Positions 14,805 to 23,375 of a stretch of DNA of 41,452 bases are shown here, piece by piece. Source of the stretch: an uncultured Prevotellaceae bacterium (GTDB lineage: Bacteria > Bacteroidota > Bacteroidia > Bacteroidales > Bacteroidaceae); assembly GCA_900315455.1 (NCBI GenBank), contig OMZE01000048.1:1-41452 (forward strand), in the 5' to 3' direction. Numbering within the stretch: the stretch's first letter is position 1; every line of letters begins with the position of its first letter. Under the pieces are notes generated by a model that did no database searches, was not told the origin of the DNA, and worked only from the letters and a program-made list of their open reading frames with translations. Both the position numbers and the translations under genes were made by a program.

Positions 14805-16139
14805 GTGCTCTTCGGCAACAACGAGTCGCCCTGTAACTACCCTGCCAACGCCTATTACCCCTTCAGGCAAGACTCCACCTTCCTCTACTACTTCGGACAG
14901 AAACGTGACGGACTGGTGGGCATCATCGACGCCGACAGCGGTGAGGAAACCCTCATCGGCGACGACATCGACATCGAAGACATCGTGTGGTATGGCAGCG
15001 TGGACAGCGTGGCCGACCTTGCCGCCCAGGTGGGCGTGAGCCACTCCGCGCCAATGAGCGCGCTGAAGACACTCTGCGACGAAGCCACCCGCCAAAACCG
15101 CAAGATACATTTCCTGCCACCCTATCGCCACGACATCAAAATCCAACTGATGGACCTCCTCGGCATCCATCCCAGCCAACAGAAGGCTGCCGCCTCGATG
15201 CCACTCATCATGGCCGTGGTGAAGATGCGCAGCAAGAAAGAGCCACAGGAAATCAAGGCTCTGGAGCGCGCCGCCGAGATAGGCTACAAGATGCACACCA
15301 CTGCCATGCAACTCATCCGACCGGGCGTGAGCGAGAAATTCATCGGCGGACAACTCGACGGTATCGCAGAGTCGTATGGTGCCATGCCCAGTTTCGCCAC
15401 CATCTTCTCACAACACGGCGAAATCATGCACGGCAACCCCTCGACCAGCCTGCTCGAGGACGGACGGCTCGTGCTCTGCGACTGCGGGGCGGAGACCATC
15501 GACCACTACTGCTCTGACAATACCCGCACCATGCCCGTGAACGGGAAGTACTCGCAGCGTCAACTCGAAATCTACTCCATCGTGGAGGCCTGCCACGACC
15601 ATGTGCTCGACGTGGCACGACCGGGCGTGAAATACATGGATGTGCACTTCGCCGTCTGCCGGCTGATGACCGACAAACTGAAAGAACTCGGACTGATGCG
15701 CGGCGACACCGAAGAAGCGGTAAGAGCCGGTGCACACGCGATGTTCCTGCCCCACGGACTGGGACACATGATGGGCATGGATGTGCACGACATGGAGAAC
15801 CTCGACCAAATCAACGTGGGCTTCGATGAAGAGACTCGACCCAACCTAGAACAGTTCGGCACCAACTGCCTGCGCATGGGCAGACGCCTGGAAGAAGGTT
15901 TCGTGGTGACCGACGAACCGGGCATCTACTTCATCCCCGCTCTCATCGACGACTGGAGGAAGTCGGGACACTGCGCGGAATTCCTCAACTTCGACCTGCT
16001 GGAGACCTACAAGGACTTCGGCGGCATCCGCATTGAGGACGACGTGCTCATCACCGCCGACGGTTGCCGGTTCATCGGCAAAGACCGTATCCCCTACCAC
16101 CCCAAAGACGTGGAGGAATACATGGCATCCTACAGATAA
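14805..16139 (+). CDS. pepP: Xaa-Pro aminopeptidase (M24B) with frameshifted N terminus
   Basis: The open frame gives 444 residues and contains a complete M24 pita-bread domain. The five metal ligands are visible: D in LCDCGAE, D in SDNTRT, H in LPHGLGHMMGMD, E in VTDEPGIYF and E in GIRIEDDVL. The enzyme removes N-terminal residues next to proline. The N terminus is abnormal. The natural ATG at 14783 encodes MFTKET as in relatives, but the frame then shifts, ending MFTKETHRALRQQRVAL-stop. The family sequence resumes in another frame at IVLFGNNES. About 16 residues (roughly 46-50 bp) seem deleted at about 14800. Translation could only restart at a GTG at 14805 with no clear RBS. It may be inactive or the lesion may be a sequence error. 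It is 28 bp upstream of a C1B peptidase gene. Confidence 0.88.
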   Translation: MLFGNNESPCNYPANAYYPFRQDSTFLYYFGQKRDGLVGIIDADSGEETLIGDDIDIEDIVWYGSVDSVADLAAQVGVSHSAPMSALKTLCDEATRQNRKIHFLPPYRHDIKIQLMDLLGIHPSQQKAAASMPLIMAVVKMRSKKEPQEIKALERAAEIGYKMHTTAMQLIRPGVSEKFIGGQLDGIAESYGAMPSFATIFSQHGEIMHGNPSTSLLEDGRLVLCDCGAETIDHYCSDNTRTMPVNGKYSQRQLEIYSIVEACHDHVLDVARPGVKYMDVHFAVCRLMTDKLKELGLMRGDTEEAVRAGAHAMFLPHGLGHMMGMDVHDMENLDQINVGFDEETRPNLEQFGTNCLRMGRRLEEGFVVTDEPGIYFIPALIDDWRKSGHCAEFLNFDLLETYKDFGGIRIEDDVLITADGCRFIGKDRIPYHPKDVEEYMASYR

Positions 16140-16167
16140 ACAACAACCAATTACCATTATAGCAAAA

Positions 16168-17403
16168 ATGAAAAAAACCATCTTAATGGCACTCGTGGCG
16201 CTCTTCGCCATCGGTGCATCCGCCCAGGAACAGGCCAAAGACAAGAAAAAGAATGAGAACAAGCCTGTTTTCACCACAGTGAAAGAAATCCCCATCACCA
16301 GTATCAAAGACCAGAACCGCTCGGGTACGTGCTGGGACTACTCCACCCTCAGTTACTTCGAGGCAGAGATACTGAAAGCCACAGGGAAGACCTATGACCT
16401 CTGCGAGAGTTTCGTGGCCAACAAGACCTATATGGACCGTGCCATACAGGTGACGCGCCTGCACGGCGACTGCCAGTTCTCACAGGGCGGCAGCGCCTAC
16501 GACGTGCTCTACTGCCTGAAAAACTACGGCATCTGTCCGGAAGACGCCATGCCATTCCCCGGCAGCCTCTACGGCGACTCGCTCAACAACTTCAACGAGT
16601 TCTTCAGCATCATGAGCCCGTATGTGGATGCTGTGGCAAAGAACAAGGCCAGCAAAATCTCCAACCAGTGGAAGAAGGGTCTGCAGGGCATCCTCGACGC
16701 TTACCTCGGCGAGTGCCCGGAGACTTTCACCTATGAGGGAAAGACCTATACCCCGATGCAGTTCGTTCAGTCGCTGGGCATCAACCTCGACGACTATGTG
16801 TCTATCACCAGTTTCTCGCACAAGAAATACTACACACAGTTCCCCGTAGAGGTGCAGGACAACTGGCGCAACCCGCTGTCGTGGAATCTCCCCATGGACG
16901 ACATGATGCGTATCATCGACAATGCCATCGCCAAGGGATATACCGTGGCATGGGGCGGTGACGTGTCGGAAGACGGCTTCACCCGTCAGGGTCTGGGCTA
17001 TGCCATCGACTCGAAGAAAGCACAGAGCCTCACCGGCAGCGACATGGCCCGCTGGCTCAAACTCACCCGCACCGAGAAGACCAGCCTGCTCGACTCGCTG
17101 GGCTGCACCGTGCCTGAAATCACTCCTACCCCAGAGCGCCGTCAGGAGCGCTACGACAACTGGGAGTTGACCGACGACCACGGCATGCTCATCTTCGGTA
17201 TCGCCAAAGACCAGAACGGCAAGGAGTACTACATGGTGAAGAACTCATGGGGCGAGGCCGGTGAGTACAAGGGCATCTGGTACATGACCAAGGCCTTCGT
17301 CTGCGACAACACCATGGACTACCTCGTCAACATCAATGCCATTCCCAAAGACATCCTCGACAAGATGAAGAAAGCCCGCAAAGACCAGCCGCTGGGCGAC
17401 TGA
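16168..17403 (+). CDS. Secreted C1B (bleomycin hydrolase/PepC-like) cysteine peptidase
   Basis: This 411-residue protein starts at the ATG at 16168 with a signal peptide ending AIGASAQ (residue 20). The papain-fold catalytic residues are present: C55 in NRSGTCWDYST, His in TDDHGMLIFG and Asn in MVKNSWGEAG. Length and order match C1B aminopeptidases, although cytosolic relatives lack a signal peptide. Here the enzyme should work in the periplasm or outside the cell, trimming peptides. It follows the damaged Xaa-Pro aminopeptidase gene by 28 bp, so the pair may form a peptide-degradation operon closed by the terminator at 17426-17463. The in-frame upstream extension is dismissed because it overlaps the aminopeptidase coding region. 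Confidence 0.93.
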   Translation: MKKTILMALVALFAIGASAQEQAKDKKKNENKPVFTTVKEIPITSIKDQNRSGTCWDYSTLSYFEAEILKATGKTYDLCESFVANKTYMDRAIQVTRLHGDCQFSQGGSAYDVLYCLKNYGICPEDAMPFPGSLYGDSLNNFNEFFSIMSPYVDAVAKNKASKISNQWKKGLQGILDAYLGECPETFTYEGKTYTPMQFVQSLGINLDDYVSITSFSHKKYYTQFPVEVQDNWRNPLSWNLPMDDMMRIIDNAIAKGYTVAWGGDVSEDGFTRQGLGYAIDSKKAQSLTGSDMARWLKLTRTEKTSLLDSLGCTVPEITPTPERRQERYDNWELTDDHGMLIFGIAKDQNGKEYYMVKNSWGEAGEYKGIWYMTKAFVCDNTMDYLVNINAIPKDILDKMKKARKDQPLGD

Positions 17404-17425
17404 TGCCTTTTTAAGGATACACACA

Positions 17426-17463
17426 AAAATGCTCCCGCTCACCAAGGACGGGAGCATTTTTTA
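17426..17463 (+). terminator. Intrinsic terminator after the C1B peptidase gene
   Basis: AAAATGCTCCCG (17426-17437) pairs with CGGGAGCATTTT (17449-17460) to make a 12-bp stem followed by TTTAT. Confidence 0.9.
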
Positions 17464-17517
17464 TAGCCATGGCACATGACGCAAAAAAAGTGAGCCCCAA
17501 AGATAACAAAACACCAC

Positions 17518-17545
17518 CCTTATTCGTTACAATAATAGAATAAGG
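17518..17545. repeat. Inverted repeat upstream of the TPR-like gene
   Basis: CCTTATTC (17518-17525) and GAATAAGG (17538-17545) form a perfect 8-bp dyad with a 12-bp centre, 21 bp before the ATG at 17567. It could be an operator or a leader hairpin; no TAnnTTTG box is obvious beside it. Confidence 0.5.
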
Positions 17546-17566
17546 TCACTCTCTCACCACCAAAAC

Positions 17567-18286
17567 ATGACACGCACCGTGCTCATACTCCTCTTCGCCT
17601 GCCTCCTGGGCGGCAGTCAGACATTGGCGCAGACCAGCGCCAGTGCTATCACGCATGCCATCGCCCCGAAGAAAAAGGCAGGAAGGGCACCCACGGCAGA
17701 GGAATACCAGGCCAAGGGCGATGACCTGACACGAAGAGCCACCGACCTGTCGAAGGAAGCACGGCGCGACGAGGCCATCCAACTGCTCGACGAAGCCTGC
17801 GACCTCTACCAACGGGCAGCAGGGATGTTCTACCAGAACGGCCAGAAAGGAAAGGAAGTGGGGGCACTCGACGGACTCGCCAAAGCCCTGCGCCAAAAAA
17901 TCTTCAACCTCTACGAACTCTCCTTCGACGACAACAGTTATAAAAACACCTGCGAGAGCCAGACCAGCATCTACCGACGGTCGTTCGCTGCCTTCCCCAT
18001 CTTCATACAGAAACTCAACTACGGACTCGCCACGCTCGCCATCGCACACGAAGCCTACGACAAGGCACTGCCACTGCTCGAGAGCGTCAGGACAAAAGGC
18101 AGCCAGAACCCTGAGTCGGAAGCGCTGAAAACCAAGTCGATGGGAGAGATGGCCCTATGCCATCTGCACCTCGGACAAGACGACAAGGCACGCCGCATCA
18201 TCAGGGAAGCCATACAGCGCGCACCCAGCGACCAACGACTGCGACAAATACAAAGAGAAATCACACAAAAAGAGAATTTGCAATAA
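17567..18286 (+). CDS. Secreted TPR-like helical-repeat protein
   Basis: This 239-residue protein has a signal peptide (residues 1-21, ending QTLAQ), then a basic linker, then amphipathic helix pairs typical of tetratricopeptide repeats. Examples are RRDEAIQLLDEACDLYQRAAG, AYDKALPLLESV and ALCHLHLGQDDKARRIIREAIQRAPSDQRL, the last being the best TPR match. No enzymatic motif is present. Such periplasmic TPR proteins act as scaffolds, but the partner is unknown. It is a single-gene unit between terminators. Confidence 0.8.
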   Translation: MTRTVLILLFACLLGGSQTLAQTSASAITHAIAPKKKAGRAPTAEEYQAKGDDLTRRATDLSKEARRDEAIQLLDEACDLYQRAAGMFYQNGQKGKEVGALDGLAKALRQKIFNLYELSFDDNSYKNTCESQTSIYRRSFAAFPIFIQKLNYGLATLAIAHEAYDKALPLLESVRTKGSQNPESEALKTKSMGEMALCHLHLGQDDKARRIIREAIQRAPSDQRLRQIQREITQKENLQ

Positions 18287-18334
18287 ATAATCCAAAAAAC
18301 ACGCTTAAAGTGCGCTGATTTGGATTATTTTTTG
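18285..18334 (+). terminator. Intrinsic terminator after the TPR-like gene
   Basis: AAATAATCCAAA (18285-18296) pairs with TTTGGATTATTT (18319-18330), a perfect 12-bp AT-rich stem with a 22-nt loop, followed by TTTTG. The stem begins within the stop codon of the gene. Confidence 0.75.
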
Positions 18335-18342
18335 TACCTTTA
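18335..18342 (+). promoter_or_regulatory. Possible -7 box of recJ
   Basis: TACCTTTA matches TAnnTTTG at all but the last base. It directly follows the upstream terminator and lies about 95 bp before the recJ start. No consensus TTTG is found 19-21 bp upstream. Confidence 0.35.
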
Positions 18343-18437
18343 CCCCCAAATAGCCTTACGAGGCCTATTTTACCCCTCGTCTTCCTTGCCAACAGAGGAG
18401 ACCATGGCAGCAGATAATAAGAATAAAAACAACATAA

Positions 18438-20186
18438 ATGCACTTTAAATGGAATTACGAACCACCTACACCAGACCAGAAGAAAGCAGCTGAGGAACTT
18501 GGCGAGAAGTTGGGAATGAGCCCCATACTCGCACAGTTGCTGATCAAACGTGGCATTACCACGGAGTCTGCTGCCAAGCGGTTCTTCCGGCCACAATTAG
18601 CCGACCTTATCAACCCGTTCCTCATGAAGGACATGGACGTAGCCGTAGACAGGCTCAACGACGCCATGGGAAGAAAGGAAAGGATTTTGGTATATGGCGA
18701 CTACGATGTAGACGGATGCACGGCGGTAGCGCTGGTGTACAAGTTTCTGCAGCAATTCTACTCCAACATCGACTACTATATCCCCGACAGATACGACGAG
18801 GGATATGGTATCAGCAAAAAAGGACTGGAATATGCGAAAGAGACAGGTGTGAAACTGATTATCATCCTCGACTGCGGCATCAAGGCCATCGAGGAGATTG
18901 CCTACGCCAAGAGCATAGGTATTGACTTTATTATCTGCGACCATCACGTGCCCGACGACGTGATGCCTGATGCTGTGGCTGTTCTCAACCCCAAGCGTGA
19001 AGACGACTCTTACCCCTTCAAGCACCTCTGCGGGTGCGGCGTAGGATTCAAACTCATGCAGGCCTTCGCCAAGAACAACAGCATACCCTTCTCACGACTC
19101 ATTCCACTGCTCGACTTCTGCGCGGTGAGCATCGCCGCCGACATCGTGCCAGTGACTGAGGAAAACCGTATCCTCGCCTTCCACGGACTGAAACAACTCA
19201 ACCAGAACCCCAACATCGGACTGAAGGCCATCATCGATATCTGCGGACTCAACGGACGCGACATATCGATGAGCGACATCGTGTTCAAAATCGGACCGCG
19301 CATCAACGCCTCAGGACGCATGGAGAACGGCAAGGAGAGCGTAGACCTGCTCATCGAGCGCGACTTCGCCACCGCACTGCGCAAGGCGCGCCATATCAAT
19401 GAGTACAACGACAAGCGCAAGGACATCGACAAACAGATGACCGAGGAGGCCAACCAGATCGTGGCGAAACTCGAGAGCCAGAAACACCACTCGAGCATCG
19501 TGCTCTACGACGAGAACTGGAAGAAAGGCGTCATCGGCATCGTGGCCTCACGACTCACCGAAATCTACTTCCGCCCCACCGTGGTGCTCACCCGCGACGA
19601 AAACTTCGCCACGGGGTCGGCACGCAGCGTGGCGGGCTTCGATGTCTACTCTGCCATCAAGCATTGCCGTGACCTGCTGCTCAACTTCGGCGGACATACC
19701 TATGCCGCCGGACTCACCCTCAGATGGGACGACATCAAGTTGTTCCAGCAGAAGTTCCAAAAATATGTCGAGGAGCATATCCAGCCCGAGCAAACGGAGC
19801 CCATCCTCAACATCGACGCCCAAATCGACTTCAAGGACATCTCTTCGAAACGACTGCACAACGACCTGAAGCGCTTCTCTCCCTTCGGACCCGGCAACGA
19901 GAAACCTATCTTCTGCACCGTGGGAGTGTATGACTTCGGCACGAGCAAGGTGGTGGGACGCGACCAGGAACACATCAAACTCGAACTGGTGGATTCGAAG
20001 TCGAACAACGTGATGAACGGCATCGCCTTCGGACAGAGTGCCTCGGCACGCTACATCAAGTCGAAACGCAGTTTCGACATCGCCTACACCATCGAAGACA
20101 ACATCTACAAGCACGGCAGCGTGCAGTTGCAAATCGAGGACATCCGTGCCGCAGAAGAGGAAGAGGCAGCAGAAAAACAAGACTAA
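18438..20186 (+). CDS. recJ: Single-stranded-DNA-specific 5'-3' exonuclease RecJ
   Basis: This 582-residue protein belongs to the DHH phosphoesterases. Metal-binding motifs are in order: VYGDYDVDG, then IILDCGIKA, then CDHHVPDD (the DHH motif), then the DFCAVSIAADIVP region. The DHHA1 domain has NASGRMENG, KGVIGIVASRL, SARSVAGFDV and the glycine-rich LNFGGHTYAAGLTL. A C-terminal OB-like domain follows. RecJ degrades single strands from the 5' end in RecFOR recombination and mismatch repair. It is 29 bp upstream of recQ on the same strand, and RecQ unwinds DNA to feed RecJ, so co-transcription makes functional sense. The glutamate-rich tail (AAEEEEAAEKQD) is unstructured. Confidence 0.97.
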   Translation: MHFKWNYEPPTPDQKKAAEELGEKLGMSPILAQLLIKRGITTESAAKRFFRPQLADLINPFLMKDMDVAVDRLNDAMGRKERILVYGDYDVDGCTAVALVYKFLQQFYSNIDYYIPDRYDEGYGISKKGLEYAKETGVKLIIILDCGIKAIEEIAYAKSIGIDFIICDHHVPDDVMPDAVAVLNPKREDDSYPFKHLCGCGVGFKLMQAFAKNNSIPFSRLIPLLDFCAVSIAADIVPVTEENRILAFHGLKQLNQNPNIGLKAIIDICGLNGRDISMSDIVFKIGPRINASGRMENGKESVDLLIERDFATALRKARHINEYNDKRKDIDKQMTEEANQIVAKLESQKHHSSIVLYDENWKKGVIGIVASRLTEIYFRPTVVLTRDENFATGSARSVAGFDVYSAIKHCRDLLLNFGGHTYAAGLTLRWDDIKLFQQKFQKYVEEHIQPEQTEPILNIDAQIDFKDISSKRLHNDLKRFSPFGPGNEKPIFCTVGVYDFGTSKVVGRDQEHIKLELVDSKSNNVMNGIAFGQSASARYIKSKRSFDIAYTIEDNIYKHGSVQLQIEDIRAAEEEEAAEKQD

Positions 20187-20215
20187 TTTCCAGACCACCT
20201 GAAAGGCACGTCTCA

Positions 20216-22117
20216 GTGGACAAATATCAGGAAATACTTCGCCAATACTGGGGTTACGACGACTTCAGGGGCATTCAGCGTGAAATCATCGAAAGCATCG
20301 GCAGCGGGAAAGACACCCTCGGACTGATGCCTACGGGCGGCGGCAAGAGCATCACTTTCCAGGTGCCGGCGCTGCTCAAGGGCGGCGTGTGCCTGGTAGT
20401 GACCCCGCTCATCGCCCTGATGAAAGACCAGGTGGCCCACCTGCGCAGAAGGGGCATCCTCGCTTCTGCCATCTATACCGGCATGACGCACGAGGAAATC
20501 GTGACCACCCTCAACAATGCTGTCTTCGGTGGGGTAAACATCCTCTACGTCTCGCCCGAACGCCTCGCCTCTCCCCTCTTCCTCGCAAAACTCAACTACA
20601 TGAATGTGAGTTTCATCACCGTGGATGAAGCCCACTGCATCAGTCAATGGGGCTACGACTTCCGGCCTTCCTACCTGCGCATTGCCGACATCCGCAAGGT
20701 GCTGCCGGGCATCCCCGTGCTCGCGCTCACTGCCACCGCCACGCCACAGGTGGTAGACGACATTCAAGACAAACTGGGCTTCGCAGAGAAGAATGTATTC
20801 AGCATGAGTTTCGAGCGCAAGAACCTCGCTTACATCGTGAGAAACGCGCCCGACAAGTTCACCGAACTCACCAACATCCTCCAGACGGTGCAGGGGAGCG
20901 CCATCGTATATGTGAGGAGCAGGAAAAGGGCAAAGGAGACCGCCGAACTGCTTAGCGCCAGCGGCATCGCCGCCACCTTTTACCATGCGGGACTCGACCC
21001 CACCGTGAAAGACGCCCGCCAGAAAGCATGGCACGACGACAAGACGAGGGTGATGGTAGCGACCAACGCCTTCGGCATGGGCATCGACAAGGCCGACGTG
21101 CGACTCGTCATACACATCGACTGTCCCGACTCTCCCGAGGCCTACTTCCAAGAAGCAGGGCGCGCGGGGCGCGACGGAAAGAAGGCGTATGCCGTGCTGC
21201 TCTACAACTCGTCGGACAAGCGCAAACTGGCAAAACGCGTGAGCGACACCTTTCCCGAGAAGGAATATGTGCGCGAGGTATACGACCACCTGGCCGACTT
21301 CTTCCAGATGGGTGTGGGATATGGCGAAGGGACTACCCTGGAGTTCGACATCGACAAGTTCTGCCGTGCTTTCAAACATTTCCCCATACAAGTAGACGCT
21401 GCCCTGAAAATACTGCAGCGCGCAGGATACCTCATCTACGACACCGACCCCGACAACAGTCCGCGCCTGCGGTTTCTCCTGGAGCGCGACCAACTCTACA
21501 TGCTCCACAACAACTCGCCCGTGGAGAACGATGTCATCACCGCTTTGCTGCGCCTCTATGGCGGACTGTTCGCCGACTACTGCTTCATCAACGAGAACAT
21601 GGTGGCGATGAAGGCTGGCATCGACCCACAGACCACCTACATGGTGCTGAAGGAACTGAGCAAGCGCCATATCCTGCATTTCATCCCCCGACGCAAAATG
21701 CCCGCCATCTGCTACACCCAGCGGCGCGAAGAGGGTCGTAGGCTCGCCATCACACGAGAGGTGTACGAAGACCGCAAGGAAAGTTACATCCGGCGTATCG
21801 ACAGCATGATAGCGTATGCCACCAACGACACCATCTGCCGCAGCCGACAACTGCTGAGGTATTTCGGCGAGGAGAGTACACATGACTGCCGCCAGTGCGA
21901 CGTCTGCCTCGCCCACAAGGGCACTACCAGCCATGACGCTGAAGCCTCTCTCTCTGCCACCCAACGCATCCTCACGCTGCTCGCCGACCGCCAGCCCCAC
22001 CACATGACAGAACTCCATTCGCTCAACATCCCCAAAGACCGTCTCGACACCGCCCTCACCCAACTGCTCCACGAAGAGCAGATAAGAATAGACGGTGCCT
22101 TCCTCTGCCTATCCTGA
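20216..22117 (+). CDS. recQ: ATP-dependent DNA helicase RecQ
   Basis: This 633-residue helicase starts at a GTG at 20216 (V/M-DKYQEILRQYWGYDDFRGIQ); the alignment with RecQ leaves no better start, and no ATG is near. Helicase motifs are complete: MPTGGGKSITFQ (Walker A), TVDEAHCISQWG (DEAH), ALTATATP, and QEAGRAGRDGK (motif VI). The zinc-binding region has cysteines in ICRSRQ and DCRQCDVC, followed by a winged-helix (RQC-like) region. There is no obvious HRDC domain. RecQ unwinds 3'-5' and works with RecJ, encoded just upstream. The gene is convergent with ilvC, separated by a terminator hairpin. Confidence 0.96.
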   Translation: MDKYQEILRQYWGYDDFRGIQREIIESIGSGKDTLGLMPTGGGKSITFQVPALLKGGVCLVVTPLIALMKDQVAHLRRRGILASAIYTGMTHEEIVTTLNNAVFGGVNILYVSPERLASPLFLAKLNYMNVSFITVDEAHCISQWGYDFRPSYLRIADIRKVLPGIPVLALTATATPQVVDDIQDKLGFAEKNVFSMSFERKNLAYIVRNAPDKFTELTNILQTVQGSAIVYVRSRKRAKETAELLSASGIAATFYHAGLDPTVKDARQKAWHDDKTRVMVATNAFGMGIDKADVRLVIHIDCPDSPEAYFQEAGRAGRDGKKAYAVLLYNSSDKRKLAKRVSDTFPEKEYVREVYDHLADFFQMGVGYGEGTTLEFDIDKFCRAFKHFPIQVDAALKILQRAGYLIYDTDPDNSPRLRFLLERDQLYMLHNNSPVENDVITALLRLYGGLFADYCFINENMVAMKAGIDPQTTYMVLKELSKRHILHFIPRRKMPAICYTQRREEGRRLAITREVYEDRKESYIRRIDSMIAYATNDTICRSRQLLRYFGEESTHDCRQCDVCLAHKGTTSHDAEASLSATQRILTLLADRQPHHMTELHSLNIPKDRLDTALTQLLHEEQIRIDGAFLCLS

Positions 22118-22144
22118 TATACCCCAGCCAGTATCTGTCTGATT

Positions 22145-22185
22145 ATTAAAAAAATAGGAGCCTCTCCATTGAGAAACTCCTATTT
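22145..22185 (-). terminator. Terminator between recQ and ilvC, strongest for ilvC
   Basis: AAATAGGAG (22152-22160) and CTCCTATTT (22177-22185) form a 9-bp stem with further inner pairing (CTCTC/GAG). On the minus strand the hairpin is followed by TTTTTTTAAT, a good U-tract. It may also stop recQ transcripts. Confidence 0.85.
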
Positions 22186-22208
22186 CGAAACCTGATACAC
22201 GATTATCA

Positions 22209-23252
22209 TCAGTTGTTTTCGGGGCGCAGTTTACGCACCGTCTCACCGGCACGCCACATTTCCTTGTTGCGCATCGCCTCCAGTTCCTTCTCCAGACCGT
22301 CGCGATAGTCGGGCTTGGAGTTGGCATCAATGGAAATCTGTGCCTCCTTGCCGGTCTGCACCGACAGGTAGAGCCACTCCATCACTGGTTTGATAGCCTC
22401 GCGGAAACGCGGAGCCCAGTCGAGGGCGCCACGCTGGGCGGTGGTAGAGCAGTTGGCATACATCCAGTCCATACCCTTCGCACCGAAAAGCGGGCCAAGG
22501 CTCTGGGTGAGTTCCTCTACCGTCTCGTTGAAAGCCTCGGAAGGAGAATGTCCGTGCTCGCGGAGCACCTCGTACTGAGCCTCGAGCAAGCCTTCGATAG
22601 CACCCATGAGCGAACCACGCTCACCAGTGAGGTCGGAGGTAGCCTCGCGCTCAAAGGTGGTCTTGAAAAGATAGCCGGCACCTATACCAATGCCGAAAGC
22701 GATGGTGCGCTCCTCAGCCTTGCCGGTAGCATCCTGATAGACCGCATACGAGCAGTTGAGTCCGCGACCCTCGAGGAACATCGTGCGGAGCGAGGTGCCA
22801 GAACCCTTCGGCGCCACCAGGATGACATCCACATCCTCTGGAGGCACCACACCGGTGCGGTCGTTCCAGTTGATGGCGAAGCCATGTGAGTAATACAATG
22901 CCTTGCCTTTGGTGAGGAAGGGCTTGATGCGCGGCCACACCTGTATCTGTCCGGCGTCGGAGAGCAGCATGCAGACGATGGTGCCCTTCTCGGCAGCCTC
23001 CTCGATGGAGAACAGCGTCTTTCCCGGCACCCAACCATCGGCCACTGCTTTCTCATAGGTCTTTCCCTCACGCTGACCAACGATGACGTTGAAACCGTTG
23101 TCGCGCAGGTTGCAGGCCTGTCCAGGACCCTGGATTCCATAGCCGATGACGGCAATGGTCTCATTTTTCAATACCTCACGTGCTTTCTCCAAAGAAAACT
23201 CCTTGCTGGTGACCACGGTCTCTATCACGCCACCAAAATTCATTTCAGCCAT
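22209..23252 (-). CDS. ilvC: Ketol-acid reductoisomerase IlvC
   Basis: This 347-residue enzyme converts acetolactate or acetohydroxybutyrate to dihydroxy acids with NADPH and Mg2+. The N-terminal Rossmann domain has VIGYGIQGPGQACNLRDNG. The catalytic C-terminal knot domain has TSDLTGERGSLMGAIEGLLEAQYE with the metal-binding acidic residues, and CSTTAQRGALDW. The ATG at 23252 (MAEMNFGG) is chosen because relatives start there; a GTG at 23282 would add ten residues with no family support. It is the last gene of the ilv cluster, 123 bp downstream of the thioesterase gene, followed by a terminator. Confidence 0.97.
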   Translation of the reverse strand: MAEMNFGGVIETVVTSKEFSLEKAREVLKNETIAVIGYGIQGPGQACNLRDNGFNVIVGQREGKTYEKAVADGWVPGKTLFSIEEAAEKGTIVCMLLSDAGQIQVWPRIKPFLTKGKALYYSHGFAINWNDRTGVVPPEDVDVILVAPKGSGTSLRTMFLEGRGLNCSYAVYQDATGKAEERTIAFGIGIGAGYLFKTTFEREATSDLTGERGSLMGAIEGLLEAQYEVLREHGHSPSEAFNETVEELTQSLGPLFGAKGMDWMYANCSTTAQRGALDWAPRFREAIKPVMEWLYLSVQTGKEAQISIDANSKPDYRDGLEKELEAMRNKEMWRAGETVRKLRPENN

Positions 23253-23375
23253 ATTCAAATTGGTTTGTGCGGCAGGCTTCACGCCTCCGCGGGTTGTTTT
23301 ATATTGCTTTTGTATTCAGAATCTCGAAAAGTGCGCCAAAGTTACAAATTATCAGCGAAATGGCAAAATTAACTA

